Shown: positions 34,642 through 44,433 of the stretch, in pieces
Numbering within the stretch: position 1 is the stretch's first letter
Layout of the letters: every line of letters starts with the position of its first letter
Assembly: GCF_003797825.1 (NCBI RefSeq)
Contig: NZ_RKME01000009.1
Span: 118,283-182,282, forward strand
Source: Gordonia sp. OPL2
GTDB taxonomy: Bacteria; Actinomycetota; Actinomycetes; Mycobacteriales; Mycobacteriaceae
Direction: 5' to 3'
Length of the DNA stretch: 64,000 nt
Made by a program: the position numbers and the translations under genes
The notes under the pieces: generated by a model
Databases searched by the model: none
What the model was told of the DNA's origin: nothing
The model's input: only the letters and a program-made list of their open reading frames with translations

Positions 34642-35838
34642 TCAGAGACCCAACACGGCCTTGTCGATGATCTGGCGCTGAACCTCCGACGACCCGCCGT
34701 AGATGCTCACCTTGCGGTAGTTGAGGTAGGTCGGCGCGGACAGCTGTGCCCACTCGGGCGACGCGACGTCGGCGGTGCCGTTGGCGGCGGACGCATCGAG
34801 GCCGGCGACCGGCAGCGAATCGGGACCCGCGATATCGGCGAGCAACTCCATGGCGTCCTGCTGTAGCTGGCTACCGCGAAGCTTGAGGAGCGACGACGCC
34901 GGGTTCGGCTTGCCGTCGGCCGACGATGCGGCGACGCGCAGCTGGGTCATCTCGAGCGCGAGCAGATCGTTCTCCAGCTCGGCGAGACGGGCCGCGAACA
35001 GCGGATCCTCCAGGAGCGTGCCACCGGATGCGGTCGTGGTCTGGCGGGCAAGTTCTTTCGCCTTGGCGAGCTTGGTCTTGGTGTACCCGACGCGGGCGAT
35101 GCCGCTGCGCTCGTTGCCGAGCAGGAACTTGGCCTGGGTCCAGCCCTCGTTCTCCTTGCCGACGAGATTCTCGACCGGCACGCGGACGTCGTTGAAGAAG
35201 ACCTCGTTGACCTCGAAGCTGCCGTCGATGAGCTGGATCGGACGCAGCTCCACGCCGGGCGTGTCCATCGGGAACAGCAGCATGCTGATGCCGGCCTGCT
35301 TCTTGGCCTCGGGATCGGTGCGCACGAGACAGAAGATCCAGTCGGCGAACTGGCCGAGCGTGGTCCACGTCTTCTGGCCGTTGACGACGTAGTGATCGCC
35401 GTCGCGGACCGCACGGGTCTTGAGTGACGCGAGATCCGAACCCGCCTCGGGCTCGGAGAAGCCCTGGCACCACCAGATGTCGAGGTTGGCCGTCTTGGCC
35501 AGGAAGCGTTCCTTCATCTCGGGCGAACCGAACTGCGCGATGACCGGACCGATCATGCCGACGTTGAACGGCAGCATGTCCGGGACGTGCATCAGGCTCA
35601 TCTCCTCGCGGTAGATGTGGCTCTGGATGGGGGTCCAGTCGCGGCCACCCGCCTCGACGGGCCAGCCCGGCGTGGCGACGCCGTGCTCGTTGAGGATGCG
35701 CGTGGTGGTGATCAGGTCTTCGGGGTAGTTCAGCTTGCCGGCCTCGGAGCGACGACGGAGGTCCTCGGGGACCTTCGCGAAGATGGCCCGCAACTCTTCG
35801 CGGAACGCCTCTTCTTCTGGACTGAATGTCAGCTGCAT
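34642..35838 (-). CDS. Acyl-CoA dehydrogenase, larger subunit-like
   Basis: The 398-residue protein contains the flavin-binding WWCQGFSEPEAGSDLASL and VNGQKTWTT, and ends in SIYGGSSEVQRQIIDKAVLG. In standard ACADs the catalytic Glu sits where this one has Gly (YGG for YEG), so the base must come from another position, as in heteromeric ACADs. It starts the two-gene operon, with a weak AGGA ribosome site before ATG 35838. A TetR gene diverges from it across a perfect palindrome. Confidence 0.87.
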   Translation of the reverse strand: MQLTFSPEEEAFREELRAIFAKVPEDLRRRSEAGKLNYPEDLITTTRILNEHGVATPGWPVEAGGRDWTPIQSHIYREEMSLMHVPDMLPFNVGMIGPVIAQFGSPEMKERFLAKTANLDIWWCQGFSEPEAGSDLASLKTRAVRDGDHYVVNGQKTWTTLGQFADWIFCLVRTDPEAKKQAGISMLLFPMDTPGVELRPIQLIDGSFEVNEVFFNDVRVPVENLVGKENEGWTQAKFLLGNERSGIARVGYTKTKLAKAKELARQTTTASGGTLLEDPLFAARLAELENDLLALEMTQLRVAASSADGKPNPASSLLKLRGSQLQQDAMELLADIAGPDSLPVAGLDASAANGTADVASPEWAQLSAPTYLNYRKVSIYGGSSEVQRQIIDKAVLGL

Positions 35839-35916
35839 GAGTTCTGTCCTACTCCTGGTCAGGGGATCGTGGGGTGCAGACGCGAAACATGGCGGGGCCG
35901 AGTGAAGCATCCGCTG

Positions 35917-35934
35917 ACTAAGCGCTTGCTTAGT
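35917..35934. promoter_or_regulatory. TetR operator between ACAD operon and regulator
   Basis: ACTAAGC and GCTTAGT form perfect inverted arms around GCTT. The site lies 79 bp from the ACAD start and 106 bp from the TetR start, in the shared promoter region. It is the obvious binding site for the neighbouring TetR protein. A 15-bp direct repeat (AGAGGCGGGGTCATC) also occurs twice near 35980-36013. Confidence 0.65.
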
Positions 35935-36039
35935 GATACCGTGCACTATGCCGCTGCCGGCGGCGCATGTCAACGTCAGCAGAGGCGGGGTCATCAGAGG
36001 CGGGGTCATCAGGGTCCAGCGGAAACGGAGGCCGGCGAC

Positions 36040-36636
36040 ATGTCAGTCGTGGAACCGCAGTCTCGTGCCGTCGCAGCGCGGTCCCGGCTGTTGCGGGCCG
36101 CGGTGGAGGCTTTTGCGACCAAGGGATTCGACGCGACCACCACCCGTGACATCGCAACCGGTGCGCAGATGAGTCCGGCGGCTGTGTACGTGCACTTCCG
36201 GTCCAAGGAGGAGGTGCTCTACGAGCTCTCCGACGCCGGACACCGGTCGTTCCTGACACTGATCGACGACGCCGACGACCCCGCATCACCGCCCGGCGCG
36301 CGGCTGCGGGCGGTGATCGGGGCGTTGGCCTCCCATCACGCCCGTGATCACGTGTGGTCCAGAGTGGTGAACTACGAGCTGGACTCCCTCTCGGCAGAAC
36401 ATCGCGAGGCCATCGGAGTGATGCGCAAAGAGGTCGCCCGTCGTGTCGGGGCGATCGTCGATGCGGGCATCACCGGAGGCGTCTTCGATGTCGACGACCC
36501 GAAGGCGACCACGACGTTGTTGCTCTCGATGGGTGTCGACGTCGCACGGTGGTACCGGGAGTCCGGCTCGCTGACGCCGGAGCAGATAGGTGCGTTTCAG
36601 GCCGAGATGGCCGCGCGTATCGTCGGCGCGGGCTGA
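36040..36636 (+). CDS. TetR-family regulator beside acyl-CoA dehydrogenases
   Basis: The 198-residue protein has a TetR DNA-binding domain in residues 10-60 with ATTRDIATGAQMSPAAVYVHFRSKEEVLYEL, then a helical ligand domain. GGAGG lies 8 nt before ATG 36040. It diverges from the ACAD pair and should repress it until an acyl-CoA type ligand binds, by analogy with FadR- and KstR-like regulators. It ends 4 bp from the converging MFS gene. Confidence 0.85.
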   Translation: MSVVEPQSRAVAARSRLLRAAVEAFATKGFDATTTRDIATGAQMSPAAVYVHFRSKEEVLYELSDAGHRSFLTLIDDADDPASPPGARLRAVIGALASHHARDHVWSRVVNYELDSLSAEHREAIGVMRKEVARRVGAIVDAGITGGVFDVDDPKATTTLLLSMGVDVARWYRESGSLTPEQIGAFQAEMAARIVGAG

Positions 36637-36640
36637 CAGG

Positions 36641-37897
36641 TCAGCGCGGCGCCGAGATCGGATCCGCGGACTCCGGCGCGACGGTCGGTGCCGAGACGCT
36701 GCTCCTCGCCGATCGCCGACGGAGGTGTGCGTTCGTGAGCGCGCCGACCACCGCCAGCACCAGCACGTAGGCCACATAGCCGACGACCGTCTCCCGCAAA
36801 CCGATGTGGGACACGATGATTCCGGCCACCACGGCGGGCAGGCTGAATGCGAGGTAGCTCGCGACGAACACCGACGAGAACACCTGGCCGCGCTGCTGCG
36901 GGGGTGTGGCGGCGCTGATGCTGTCGAGCGCGCCCAGGAAGGTCGCCGCGAAGCCGGCGCCGGCGATGATCGAGCCGGCGACGTAGAGCGGCAGAGTCTC
37001 GCCGAGTACCCCGGCGAGCGAGATGACCGCGCCGCCGGCGAGGGCCGGGTACCCGAATGCGAGCTTGGTTGCCGCCGACCGTCCGGTGATGAGCAGTGAG
37101 GTCGCCGCGGCGGAGGCGAAGAACACGAACAGCAGGACGCCGGCCTCGGCGTGGTTGTCGACGCCGAAGATGCGCGCGACGACAGAGGAGCCGAGGGACA
37201 GGTACAGCCCGCCGAGGGACCAGGTGGCGACGAGCGCCGGGACGGCGGCCACGAACACGCGTCGCACCTCGATCGGCAGCCGTACCTGCGGTGCGATGGT
37301 GTGCAAGAGGTGGCGGCGGGAGGTGAACCCGATACGTTCGGAGGTCTCCGGGACCACCAGCAACGCGATGAGCAGCACCGCGAACAGCCCGAGGATGACC
37401 TCGTAGATGAGGAACCGCGGGGCTGGGGCGTACTGCACGAACAGTCCGGCGACGGCGACACCGCCGGCCAAGCCGATGGCCGGTGCGGCTCCGGTGATCG
37501 CCGAACCGAGCCGCTTCGTCGGTTGCAGGTCGACGACGGTCGCCGTCAGCGTGCCCATCGCCGCGCCGGTGGCCAGCCCTTGCAGCGCGCGTGCCGCCAT
37601 GAGCAGGCCGACGTCGTCTGCCGCGACGAACAGGATCATGCTCGCGATCAGCAGGACCAGTGCGATCGCGAGCACGGGGCGCCGGCCGATGTGGTCGGAG
37701 AGGGAGCCGACGGTCAACAGACTCACGAGCATGGTCGCGACGTAGATCGCGAACACGGCGGTCAGCGTGAACGCGGAGAACCCCCACAGTTCCTGATACA
37801 CGGGATACAGGGGCGAGGGTGCGGCGGAGGCGAAGAGGACCATGACGAACGTCGCCGTGATCACCCAGAACGCGCGATGCGGGTGCAGTCGGGTCAT
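36641..37897 (-). CDS. MFS transporter
   Basis: The 418-residue protein has 12 hydrophobic segments and the MFS loop motif GSLSDHIGRRPVL between helices 2 and 3. The cytoplasmic tail is about 30 residues and Ser/Pro-rich. It is probably a drug or metabolite exporter, because a TetR gene diverges from it across two operators. AGGAG lies 5 nt before the ATG. Which compound it exports is unknown. Confidence 0.87.
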   Translation of the reverse strand: MTRLHPHRAFWVITATFVMVLFASAAPSPLYPVYQELWGFSAFTLTAVFAIYVATMLVSLLTVGSLSDHIGRRPVLAIALVLLIASMILFVAADDVGLLMAARALQGLATGAAMGTLTATVVDLQPTKRLGSAITGAAPAIGLAGGVAVAGLFVQYAPAPRFLIYEVILGLFAVLLIALLVVPETSERIGFTSRRHLLHTIAPQVRLPIEVRRVFVAAVPALVATWSLGGLYLSLGSSVVARIFGVDNHAEAGVLLFVFFASAAATSLLITGRSAATKLAFGYPALAGGAVISLAGVLGETLPLYVAGSIIAGAGFAATFLGALDSISAATPPQQRGQVFSSVFVASYLAFSLPAVVAGIIVSHIGLRETVVGYVAYVLVLAVVGALTNAHLRRRSARSSVSAPTVAPESADPISAPR

Positions 37898-37910
37898 CTC
37901 ATCTCCTAAA

Positions 37911-37973
37911 GCAAAGCCGTTTGCGTTAGATTGAACGTATCCGAGGTCCGCACACTAAAGCAAACTGATTTGC
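37911..37973. promoter_or_regulatory. Two palindromic operators in the MFS/TetR divergent promoter
   Basis: GCAAAGCCGTTTGC (37911-37924) and GCAAACTGATTTGC (37960-37973) share the form CTAAA-GCAAA-N4-TTTGC. Their start-to-start distance is 49 bp. The second ends 4 bp before the TetR start, so the regulator probably represses both itself and the exporter. Confidence 0.7.
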
Positions 37974-37977
37974 AATA

Positions 37978-38592
37978 ATGGTCGGCATGAGTGGTTCAAC
38001 CGCGTCAGCGAGCGTTCATTCCCCCGGCGCGAAGCGCCCGGGTGGTCGCAGCGCACGGGTGCAATCGGCGGTGTATGCGGCGGTCGGACATCTGGTGGGT
38101 GCCGGACAGCGCGACACGATGACGATCCCCGAGGTCGCCGAGGTGGCGGGGGTGAACCCGACGAGCATCTACCGACGGTGGGGCACCATCGAGCAACTCC
38201 TCGGCGAGGTGGCGGTCGCGGCGCTGACACAAGGGGAGCCACTGCCCGACACCGGTGGACTCGCCGACGACCTCGCGGAGTGGTCGCGCATCATCGCGGC
38301 CGACATCGGCCGTCCGAAGCGTCGCGCCTACCTGCGCGCCATGGTGTTCGCCCGCAACGACGTCGTCGAGGAATGCCCGTGCTGGGAGATCCGCCGGGAG
38401 CAGGCCGAGGAGATGGTCGGGCGCGCAGCCGCCCGTGGACAAGAAGCGCCGACCGTCCGGCAGATCCTCGATCACGTCATCGCGCCGCTCTATCACCATG
38501 CGGTCTTCGGGCTCGCCCTCGACGACACGTATGCCCACGACCTGGCCTCCGATGTCATGCGCATGACCGATCGGAGCGGCCGATCAGGCTAA
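37978..38592 (+). CDS. TetR-family regulator beside MFS exporter and amidase
   Basis: The 204-residue protein has a TetR helix-turn-helix with TIPEVAEVAGVNPTSIYRRWGTIEQLLGEVA at about residues 48-80, and a C-terminal domain like TetR_C family members (EWSRIIAADIG). ATG 37987 is an alternative start. It diverges from the MFS gene and is followed 9 bp later by the amidase, which may be in the same transcript or have its own start. Confidence 0.85.
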   Translation: MVGMSGSTASASVHSPGAKRPGGRSARVQSAVYAAVGHLVGAGQRDTMTIPEVAEVAGVNPTSIYRRWGTIEQLLGEVAVAALTQGEPLPDTGGLADDLAEWSRIIAADIGRPKRRAYLRAMVFARNDVVEECPCWEIRREQAEEMVGRAAARGQEAPTVRQILDHVIAPLYHHAVFGLALDDTYAHDLASDVMRMTDRSGRSG

Positions 38593-38601
38593 TGTCGGCG
38601 C

Positions 38602-40029
38602 ATGAAGTACGTCCATGCGTTCGGCGACGACGTCCTCGGTGACCGCGACGGGGTGGGGATCGCAGCCGCGATCCGCGCCGGTGAGTTCTCCGCGACCGAG
38701 GCCGTGCTGGCGGCGATCGCCCGGATCGATGCGATCAATCCTCAGGTGAATGCGATCGCGGTCGACGACCGGGAACGAGCGCTGACCCGCGCGGCTGACG
38801 CCGACTTCGGCGCGGGTTCGTTCGCCGGCGTGCCGTCGATCATCAAGAACAACACCCTGTTCGAGGGATTGCCGGTGGGTAACGGGTCGGCCGCGATGCC
38901 GGACCTGCCCGCGAAGGGCAACGAACCGTTCACCGAGCAGTTCCTCTCGACCGGGGTCAACATCGTCGGCGCCTCGACCCTGCCCGCGTTCGGTCTGACC
39001 GCGACCACCGAGTTCGTCGACCGCGACCCGACGCGCAATCCGTGGGACACCGACTATTCGTCGGGCGCCTCCTCGGGCGGGTCGGCGGCGCTGGTCGCGG
39101 CCGGTGCACTTCCCGTCGCGCACGGCAACGACGGCGGAGGATCGATCCGGATCCCGGCCGCCGCATGCGGTCTGGTCGGCCTCAAACCCACGCGCGGACG
39201 GGTCGCGCCGTCGCCGACCGGTCAGGTCCTGCCGGTCGACATCATCTCGAACGGCATCCTCAGCCGAACCGTGCGTGACACAGCGTATTTCATCTCCGAC
39301 GCGGAGACATTCCGGGAGCCGGAGGGTCTTCCACGCGTCGGACTGGTCGGGGGACCGGGCCGACGTCGCCTCCGCATCGGGCTCGTCGACACGACGGTCA
39401 CCGGACAGCCGATCGACGCGGAGACCGCGGCGGCCCTCGCGTCTGCCGCGGATCTGCTCACCGATCTCGGTCATGACGTCGAGACGATCCCCATCCCGCT
39501 CGACGAGGCGTTCGTCCGCCAGTTCGTCGACTACTGGTCGATGCTGGCCTGCTCGATGCACCGGCTGGGACGAGTGTTGGTGGGCAAGGACTTCGACCGA
39601 GACGCGCTCGACCCGTTCACCATCGGACTGTCGCGTCGCTACCTGCGGACCTTCTGGCGCACACCGTCGACCATCATCGGACTCAAACGGTCGACGGCGA
39701 GGTTCCGTACCGTGTTCGACAGCCACGACCTCGTCCTCACGCCGACGCTGGCGCACACGACGCCCCGGATCGGATACCTCGATCCCGGTGGGGATTTCGA
39801 CGAGATCTTCGAGCGGCTGGTCCATTACGTTGCGTTCACGCCGGCGAACAACGCGACGGGCACACCGGCGATCAGCCTGCCGCTGGCCCGCACCGCCGAG
39901 GGCCTGCCACTCGGGCTCCACTTCTCCGCCGACCTCGGCCGTGAACGCACCCTGCTGGAGTTGGCGTTCGAGCTGGAGGCGGCGCGGCCGTTCGCGCGGA
40001 TTCAGGATCAGGCCGTTCGGGAGCACTGA
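38602..40029 (+). CDS. Amidase signature family hydrolase
   Basis: The 475-residue enzyme has the amidase catalytic triad with the standard spacing: Lys82 (PSIIKNNT), cis-Ser157 ([11 protein letters not shown]) and Ser181 ([11 protein letters not shown]). The distances 75 and 24 residues equal those of characterised members, so it should be active. The substrate, an amide or a nitrile-derived amide, is not defined. TAATGT at 38590-38595 lies 6 nt before the ATG and may give a separate leaderless transcript. It converges with the acetate symporter gene. Confidence 0.9.
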   Translation: MKYVHAFGDDVLGDRDGVGIAAAIRAGEFSATEAVLAAIARIDAINPQVNAIAVDDRERALTRAADADFGAGSFAGVPSIIKNNTLFEGLPVGNGSAAMPDLPAKGNEPFTEQFLSTGVNIVGASTLPAFGLTATTEFVDRDPTRNPWDTDYSSGASSGGSAALVAAGALPVAHGNDGGGSIRIPAAACGLVGLKPTRGRVAPSPTGQVLPVDIISNGILSRTVRDTAYFISDAETFREPEGLPRVGLVGGPGRRRLRIGLVDTTVTGQPIDAETAAALASAADLLTDLGHDVETIPIPLDEAFVRQFVDYWSMLACSMHRLGRVLVGKDFDRDALDPFTIGLSRRYLRTFWRTPSTIIGLKRSTARFRTVFDSHDLVLTPTLAHTTPRIGYLDPGGDFDEIFERLVHYVAFTPANNATGTPAISLPLARTAEGLPLGLHFSADLGRERTLLELAFELEAARPFARIQDQAVREH

Positions 40030-40102
40030 CCAGACAGAGGTTGCCGTATGGTCCGCAACCCGGACCATACGGCAACCTCGTTCAGGCGGTTGTGCGTCGA
40101 AC

Positions 40103-41761
40103 CTAGTGCGACACAGCCTTTTCCGCGCCGACGCCGGTGAGGGAGCGGACCTCCATCTCGGCGTTGCGCTCCGGGGTCCCGTTGTCCCGCGGCGAGGTCA
40201 GCGTGCCGACGATGCCGAGGATGAATCCGATCGGGATGGACACGATGCCCGGGTTGGCCAGCGGGAACCACGCGAAGTCGGCACCCGGGATCATCGCGGT
40301 CTCCGAGCCGGAGACGGCCGGGGAGAAGATGATCAACACGATGGTGGAGATCAGACCACCGTAGATGCTCCACAGGGCGCCGCGGGTGTTGAACCGCTTC
40401 CAGTACAGCGAGTACACGATGGTGGGCAGGTTGGCCGCCGCGGCGATCGCGAACGCCAGCGCCACCAGGAACGCGATGTTCTGACCGTTCGCGAGGATGC
40501 CGAGGATGATGCCCATGATGCCGAGCACGACGACGGTGTAGCGCGACACCTTGACCTGATCGGCCTCACTTGCCTTGCCGCGCTTGATGACACTGCCGTA
40601 GATGTCGTGCGCGAACGACGCGGAGGCGGTGATGGCGAGCCCGGCGACGACGGCGAGGATGGTCGCGAACGCCACCGCCGAGATGACGCCGAGGAGCACC
40701 ACGCCGCCGAGTTCGAACGCCAGCAGCGGAGCCGCCGAGTTCTGCTTGCCGGCCGCCGCCATGATCTTGTCGGGTCCGACGAGCGCCGCGGCGCCGTAGC
40801 CGAGGACCAGCGTGAACAGGTAGAACGCGCCGATCAGTGCGATCGCCCAGACCACCGATTTGCGGGCCTCTTTCGCCGTCGGGACGGTGTAGAAGCGCAT
40901 CAGTACGTGCGGCAGGCCGGCGGTGCCGAGGACCAGTGCGATGGCCAGCGAGACGAAGTTGATCTGCGATTCCAGCGAACCGCCGTACTGTGCGCCGGGG
41001 GCGAGAACGTCACGGGCGGCGATCTTCTCGTCGCTCGAGCCGGAGATCGCGTCCTGCGCCGAGCCGAGGATGCTCGACAGGTTCATGCCGAACTTGGCCA
41101 GCACGATGAAGGTCATGATCGCGGCGCCCGCGATGAGTAGCACGGCCTTGATGATCTGCACCCAGGTGGTGCCCTTCATGCCGCCGATGAGGACGTAGGC
41201 GATCATCAGCGCGCCGACGACGGCGATCACGATCGACTGTCCGACACGGCCTTCGATGTCGAGCAGGAGGGCGACGAGTCCGCCCGCACCGGCCATCTGC
41301 GCCAGCAGGTAGAACAGCGACACCGCGAGGGTGGAGATGGCGGCGGCCAGACGGACCGGTCGTTGCCGCAGCCGGAAGCTCAGCACGTCGGCCATGGTGA
41401 ACTTGCCGGTGTTGCGCAACAACTCGGCGACGAGCAGCAGTGCCACCAGCCAGGCGACCAGGAAGCCGATGGAGTAGAGGAAGCCGTCGTAGCCGTAGAC
41501 GGCGATCGCGCCGGCGATACCGAGGAAGCTCGCGGCCGAGAGATAGTCACCCGCGATGGCGATGCCGTTCTGCGGTCCGGAGAAGCCGCGACCGCCGGTG
41601 AAGAAGTCGGCGGCGGACTTGTTGTTCTTGCTGGCCCGGATCACCACGTACATCGTGACGGCGACGAACGCGGCGAAGATGGCGATGTTGGCGGCCGGGT
41701 TGCCGACGGCGGCGGCGAGGACATACGAGCTGTCGGTGGTCTGCTGGAAGGACATGGTCAC
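40103..41761 (-). CDS. actP: Sodium/cation-acetate symporter (SSS family, ActP-like)
   Basis: The 552-residue protein has 13 hydrophobic segments and typical SSS sequences: GPQNGIAIAGDYLSAASFLGIAGAIAVYGYDGFLYSIGF, YVLIGGMKGTTWVQIIKAVLL and GTAGLPHVLMRFYTVPTAKEARKSV. It takes up acetate and similar monocarboxylates with a cation. Its start overlaps the stop of the DUF485 gene (ATGA), the usual YjcH-ActP pairing. It lies downstream of a two-component system and another SSS gene on the same strand. Confidence 0.9.
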   Translation of the reverse strand: MTMSFQQTTDSSYVLAAAVGNPAANIAIFAAFVAVTMYVVIRASKNNKSAADFFTGGRGFSGPQNGIAIAGDYLSAASFLGIAGAIAVYGYDGFLYSIGFLVAWLVALLLVAELLRNTGKFTMADVLSFRLRQRPVRLAAAISTLAVSLFYLLAQMAGAGGLVALLLDIEGRVGQSIVIAVVGALMIAYVLIGGMKGTTWVQIIKAVLLIAGAAIMTFIVLAKFGMNLSSILGSAQDAISGSSDEKIAARDVLAPGAQYGGSLESQINFVSLAIALVLGTAGLPHVLMRFYTVPTAKEARKSVVWAIALIGAFYLFTLVLGYGAAALVGPDKIMAAAGKQNSAAPLLAFELGGVVLLGVISAVAFATILAVVAGLAITASASFAHDIYGSVIKRGKASEADQVKVSRYTVVVLGIMGIILGILANGQNIAFLVALAFAIAAAANLPTIVYSLYWKRFNTRGALWSIYGGLISTIVLIIFSPAVSGSETAMIPGADFAWFPLANPGIVSIPIGFILGIVGTLTSPRDNGTPERNAEMEVRSLTGVGAEKAVSH

Positions 41762-42111
41762 GCCTCCCCTTCCATCTCTTCACGGATCTTCGATGCGCGC
41801 GGATCGAGCTCACGGTTGGCGAACCGGACATAGAGGCCGGTGATGACGAATGTCGAGACGAACTGCAGCAGGCCGAGGATCAGGCCGACGTTGATGTTGC
41901 CCCAGACCTCGGTCGCCATGAAGTCGTGCGCGAACGCGCCGAGCAACACGTACAGCGCGTACCAGAGCAGGAAGAACGCCGTCATCGGGAAGACGAACTT
42001 GCGCAGCGTCCGCCGCAGGTCCTGGAACTCCGGGCTCGCCTGCACCTCGAGAAACTGCTCACCCGTCGGCGGGTGCGGCGCCGAACCGGGTGGTTGTTCG
42101 ATCGTGGACAC
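41758..42111 (-). CDS. DUF485 membrane protein (YjcH-like)
   Basis: The 117-residue protein has two transmembrane segments and the DUF485 pattern FQDLRRTLRKFVFPMTAFFLLWYALYVLLGAFAHDFM. Such proteins accompany ActP-type symporters and seem to assist them. I chose GTG 42111 because GGAGG lies 5 nt before it; ATG 42123 is an alternative. It overlaps actP by 4 nt. About 155 bp separate it from the next SSS gene upstream. Confidence 0.85.
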   Translation of the reverse strand: MSTIEQPPGSAPHPPTGEQFLEVQASPEFQDLRRTLRKFVFPMTAFFLLWYALYVLLGAFAHDFMATEVWGNINVGLILGLLQFVSTFVITGLYVRFANRELDPRASKIREEMEGEA

Positions 42112-42266
42112 GACTACCTCCATCAATGATGTGATGCCTCTTTGACGCTGAGCGTATTGAGGTGCACGTCACAGGAGAATGTGGTGGCGCAGGTCACACG
42201 CCGAAGCCGGTCGACTGTGCGCCGGGCGGTCGGTCGTGGCCGACGAACGGTCACCCGGTGAACGCC

Positions 42267-44009
42267 TCAGTCGCTGGGCAGCCGCTCGATGCCCATGCCG
42301 AGCCGCTCGGGCACATGCATCCGCGCGAACGTCCGCGACAGATCGCCAGGTAGCCGATCGCGGGTGGCCAGGCTGATCAGGATCATCGTCGCGAACGCCA
42401 ACGGCACGGTGACTGCGGCCGGGTAGCCGATGATCACCGCAGGCCACCCGCCCAATGCGTCGTTGTCGACGACACCGGCGATCGCGAGACTCGTCGCCAC
42501 CCCCGACGACAGGCCGCCGACGAGCAGACCGGCCACCGCGCCCGGAGCCGTCAACCCCCGCCACCAGATGCCCAGCACCAGCAGCGGACACAGGGTGGAT
42601 GCGGCGACCGCGAACACCAGCCCGACGGTCCTCGACAGCTCCAGCGATGTTGCCGCCAGCGACAGTCCGATGGGGATCAGTCCGCCGATGACGGCCGCGA
42701 GTCGGAAGTCGCGGACCCGCCCGCGCAGCACGTCCGTCGACAACGCCCCCGCGACGCTGACGAGCAGGCCCGACGACGTCGCCAGGAACGCCGCGATCGC
42801 GCCCGCCGCGACGAGTGCGGCGAGGATCTGGCCGGGAATCCCCCCGACGGCGGCGCTGGGCAGCAGCAGGACCGCGGCGTCCGACGTCCCGGTGATGAGC
42901 AGCTGGGGGACGTAGAGGCGGGCGAAGACGCCGAGCACCGTGGGGAACAGGTAGAACAACGACAGCAGAGCGATGACCGCCAGGGCGGTTCGCCGCGCCG
43001 AGCGTCCGTCGGGATTGGTGTAGAAGCGCACCAGCACGTGCGGCAGCCCCATGGTGCCGAGGAACGTCGCGACGATCAGCGACAGCACCTCGAACAGCGG
43101 ATGGCGTCCGCCGAGGCCGCCGCCGGACGCGATCCAGTCCGAACCTGTCGTCGGCGCTCCCTCGACGACGGGTGTCGCCGCGCCCGCGTCGAGGTGCACG
43201 ATCGTGCCGGCACCCAGGACGTGCGGACCGGTCGACGGGATTGGTGCGTCGTCGACGGTGCGTCCGTCGAGGACGCCGGTCACGGTGAGTCCGTTCGTCT
43301 CGACGACGGTGACGGTGACGTCGGTGGTGATGTCGACGGTCGTCGCGGCGTCGACGCGAGGCGGGGCCGGCTCGCCGAGAGCCGAACGGTCGGTCGCGAA
43401 CACGCCCAGCAACACCAGGGCGGGGATCGCGATCGCGGTCAGCTTGAGCCAGTACTGGAACGCCTGGACGAAGGTGATCGATCGCATGCCACCGCCGACG
43501 ACGTTCACGATGACGATGGCCCCGACGGCGACGACGCCGATCCACACCGGCGCGCCGAGCAGGATGTGCAGTGTGAGGCCGGCGCCCTGGAACTGCGGGA
43601 TCAGATACAGCACGCACACGACCACGACGACCGTCATCGCGGCGAGTCGCGCGGTCGGGGAGTTCAGCCGGAACTCGGCGAAGTCGGGCACGGTGTAGGC
43701 GCCGGACCGGCGCAGCGGCGCGGCGACGAACAGCAGCAGCCCGAGGTAGCCGGCGGTGAACCCGACCGGGTACCAGAGCGCGTCCGCGCCGTACTTCGCG
43801 ACCAGGCCGGCGACACCGAGAAACGAAGCCGCCGAGAGATATTCGCCGGAGATGGCGGCCGCGTTCCACCGCGATCCGACGCTGCGTGAGGCGACCAGGA
43901 AGTCCGATGTCGTGCGGGACAGTCGGCCGCCGTAGGCGCCGACGGCGACCGTCGCGATGGCCGCGAGTGCCAGTGCTGCCGCGGTGAGTGCGTCGACGTC
44001 GGTCGTCAC
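42267..44009 (-). CDS. Second SSS-family symporter with enlarged extramembrane loop
   Basis: The 580-residue protein resembles ActP and the corynebacterial MctC monocarboxylate carrier: SGEYLSAASFLGVAGLVAKYGADALWYPVGF, VVGGGMRSITFVQAFQYWLK, and GTMGLPHVLVRFYTNPDG. Between the helices after KLTAIAIPALVLLGVFA and before LSLIVATFLG it has a loop of about 90 residues rich in Thr, Val and Asp, against about 45 in the actP product. It follows a small membrane gene by 13 bp and ends the two-component operon. The loop may sense or bind a ligand; that is inference. Confidence 0.88.
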   Translation of the reverse strand: MTTDVDALTAAALALAAIATVAVGAYGGRLSRTTSDFLVASRSVGSRWNAAAISGEYLSAASFLGVAGLVAKYGADALWYPVGFTAGYLGLLLFVAAPLRRSGAYTVPDFAEFRLNSPTARLAAMTVVVVVCVLYLIPQFQGAGLTLHILLGAPVWIGVVAVGAIVIVNVVGGGMRSITFVQAFQYWLKLTAIAIPALVLLGVFATDRSALGEPAPPRVDAATTVDITTDVTVTVVETNGLTVTGVLDGRTVDDAPIPSTGPHVLGAGTIVHLDAGAATPVVEGAPTTGSDWIASGGGLGGRHPLFEVLSLIVATFLGTMGLPHVLVRFYTNPDGRSARRTALAVIALLSLFYLFPTVLGVFARLYVPQLLITGTSDAAVLLLPSAAVGGIPGQILAALVAAGAIAAFLATSSGLLVSVAGALSTDVLRGRVRDFRLAAVIGGLIPIGLSLAATSLELSRTVGLVFAVAASTLCPLLVLGIWWRGLTAPGAVAGLLVGGLSSGVATSLAIAGVVDNDALGGWPAVIIGYPAAVTVPLAFATMILISLATRDRLPGDLSRTFARMHVPERLGMGIERLPSD

Positions 44010-44022
44010 GGGTGTGTCCGCC

Positions 44023-44433
44023 TCACGGTGTGTCCCCGCCTTGTGTGCCCCGTTCCGGTGGCTCGGTGTCGTCGTCGACGACGCCGAGGAAGTCGCGTTC
44101 GGCCTGCTCGGCGAATCGGACGTAGAGTCGCCCGGTCATGTACAGGAGCGGGTAGAGGGCCAACGCGAGGACGAGCCAGTTCAACCGGAGGCCGAGCACG
44201 CTCACGGTGGTGAGCCACGGGAAGATGGTCCCGACGACGGGGATCGCGACGATGATCGCGACCACCGTCGCAGCGAGTCGCAGGGCGAGGCCGAGTTGGG
44301 CCCGCATCAGCCCGCGGACCAGCGCATCGCCGACCTCGGTCTGCTCCTGCACCTCGACGCGGGTGCGCACCATCCGTGCACCTCGGCGCCGGGCGAGGAC
44401 GACCCGTTCCCGTTGCGGCTGTTGCCCTGTCAC
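44023..44433 (-). CDS. Small membrane protein paired with the SSS symporter
   Basis: The 136-residue protein has a charged N-terminal 45 residues and two transmembrane segments, followed by LYVRFAEQAERDFLGVVDD. The topology and the place before an SSS gene match the DUF485/DUF4212-type partners, although it is not a clear member by sequence. It overlaps the response-regulator gene by 4 nt. Confidence 0.7.
   Translation of the reverse strand: MTGQQPQRERVVLARRRGARMVRTRVEVQEQTEVGDALVRGLMRAQLGLALRLAATVVAIIVAIPVVGTIFPWLTTVSVLGLRLNWLVLALALYPLLYMTGRLYVRFAEQAERDFLGVVDDDTEPPERGTQGGDTP

Noticed and set aside
35587..36039. Long N-terminal extension of the TetR gene at 36040
   Set aside because: It runs antisense through the acyl-CoA dehydrogenase and the operator; the TetR domain and GGAGG support 36040.
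42169..43869. A 566-codon open frame on the minus strand
   Set aside because: It overlaps the SSS symporter gene in another frame, and is Arg-rich without membrane segments or motifs.
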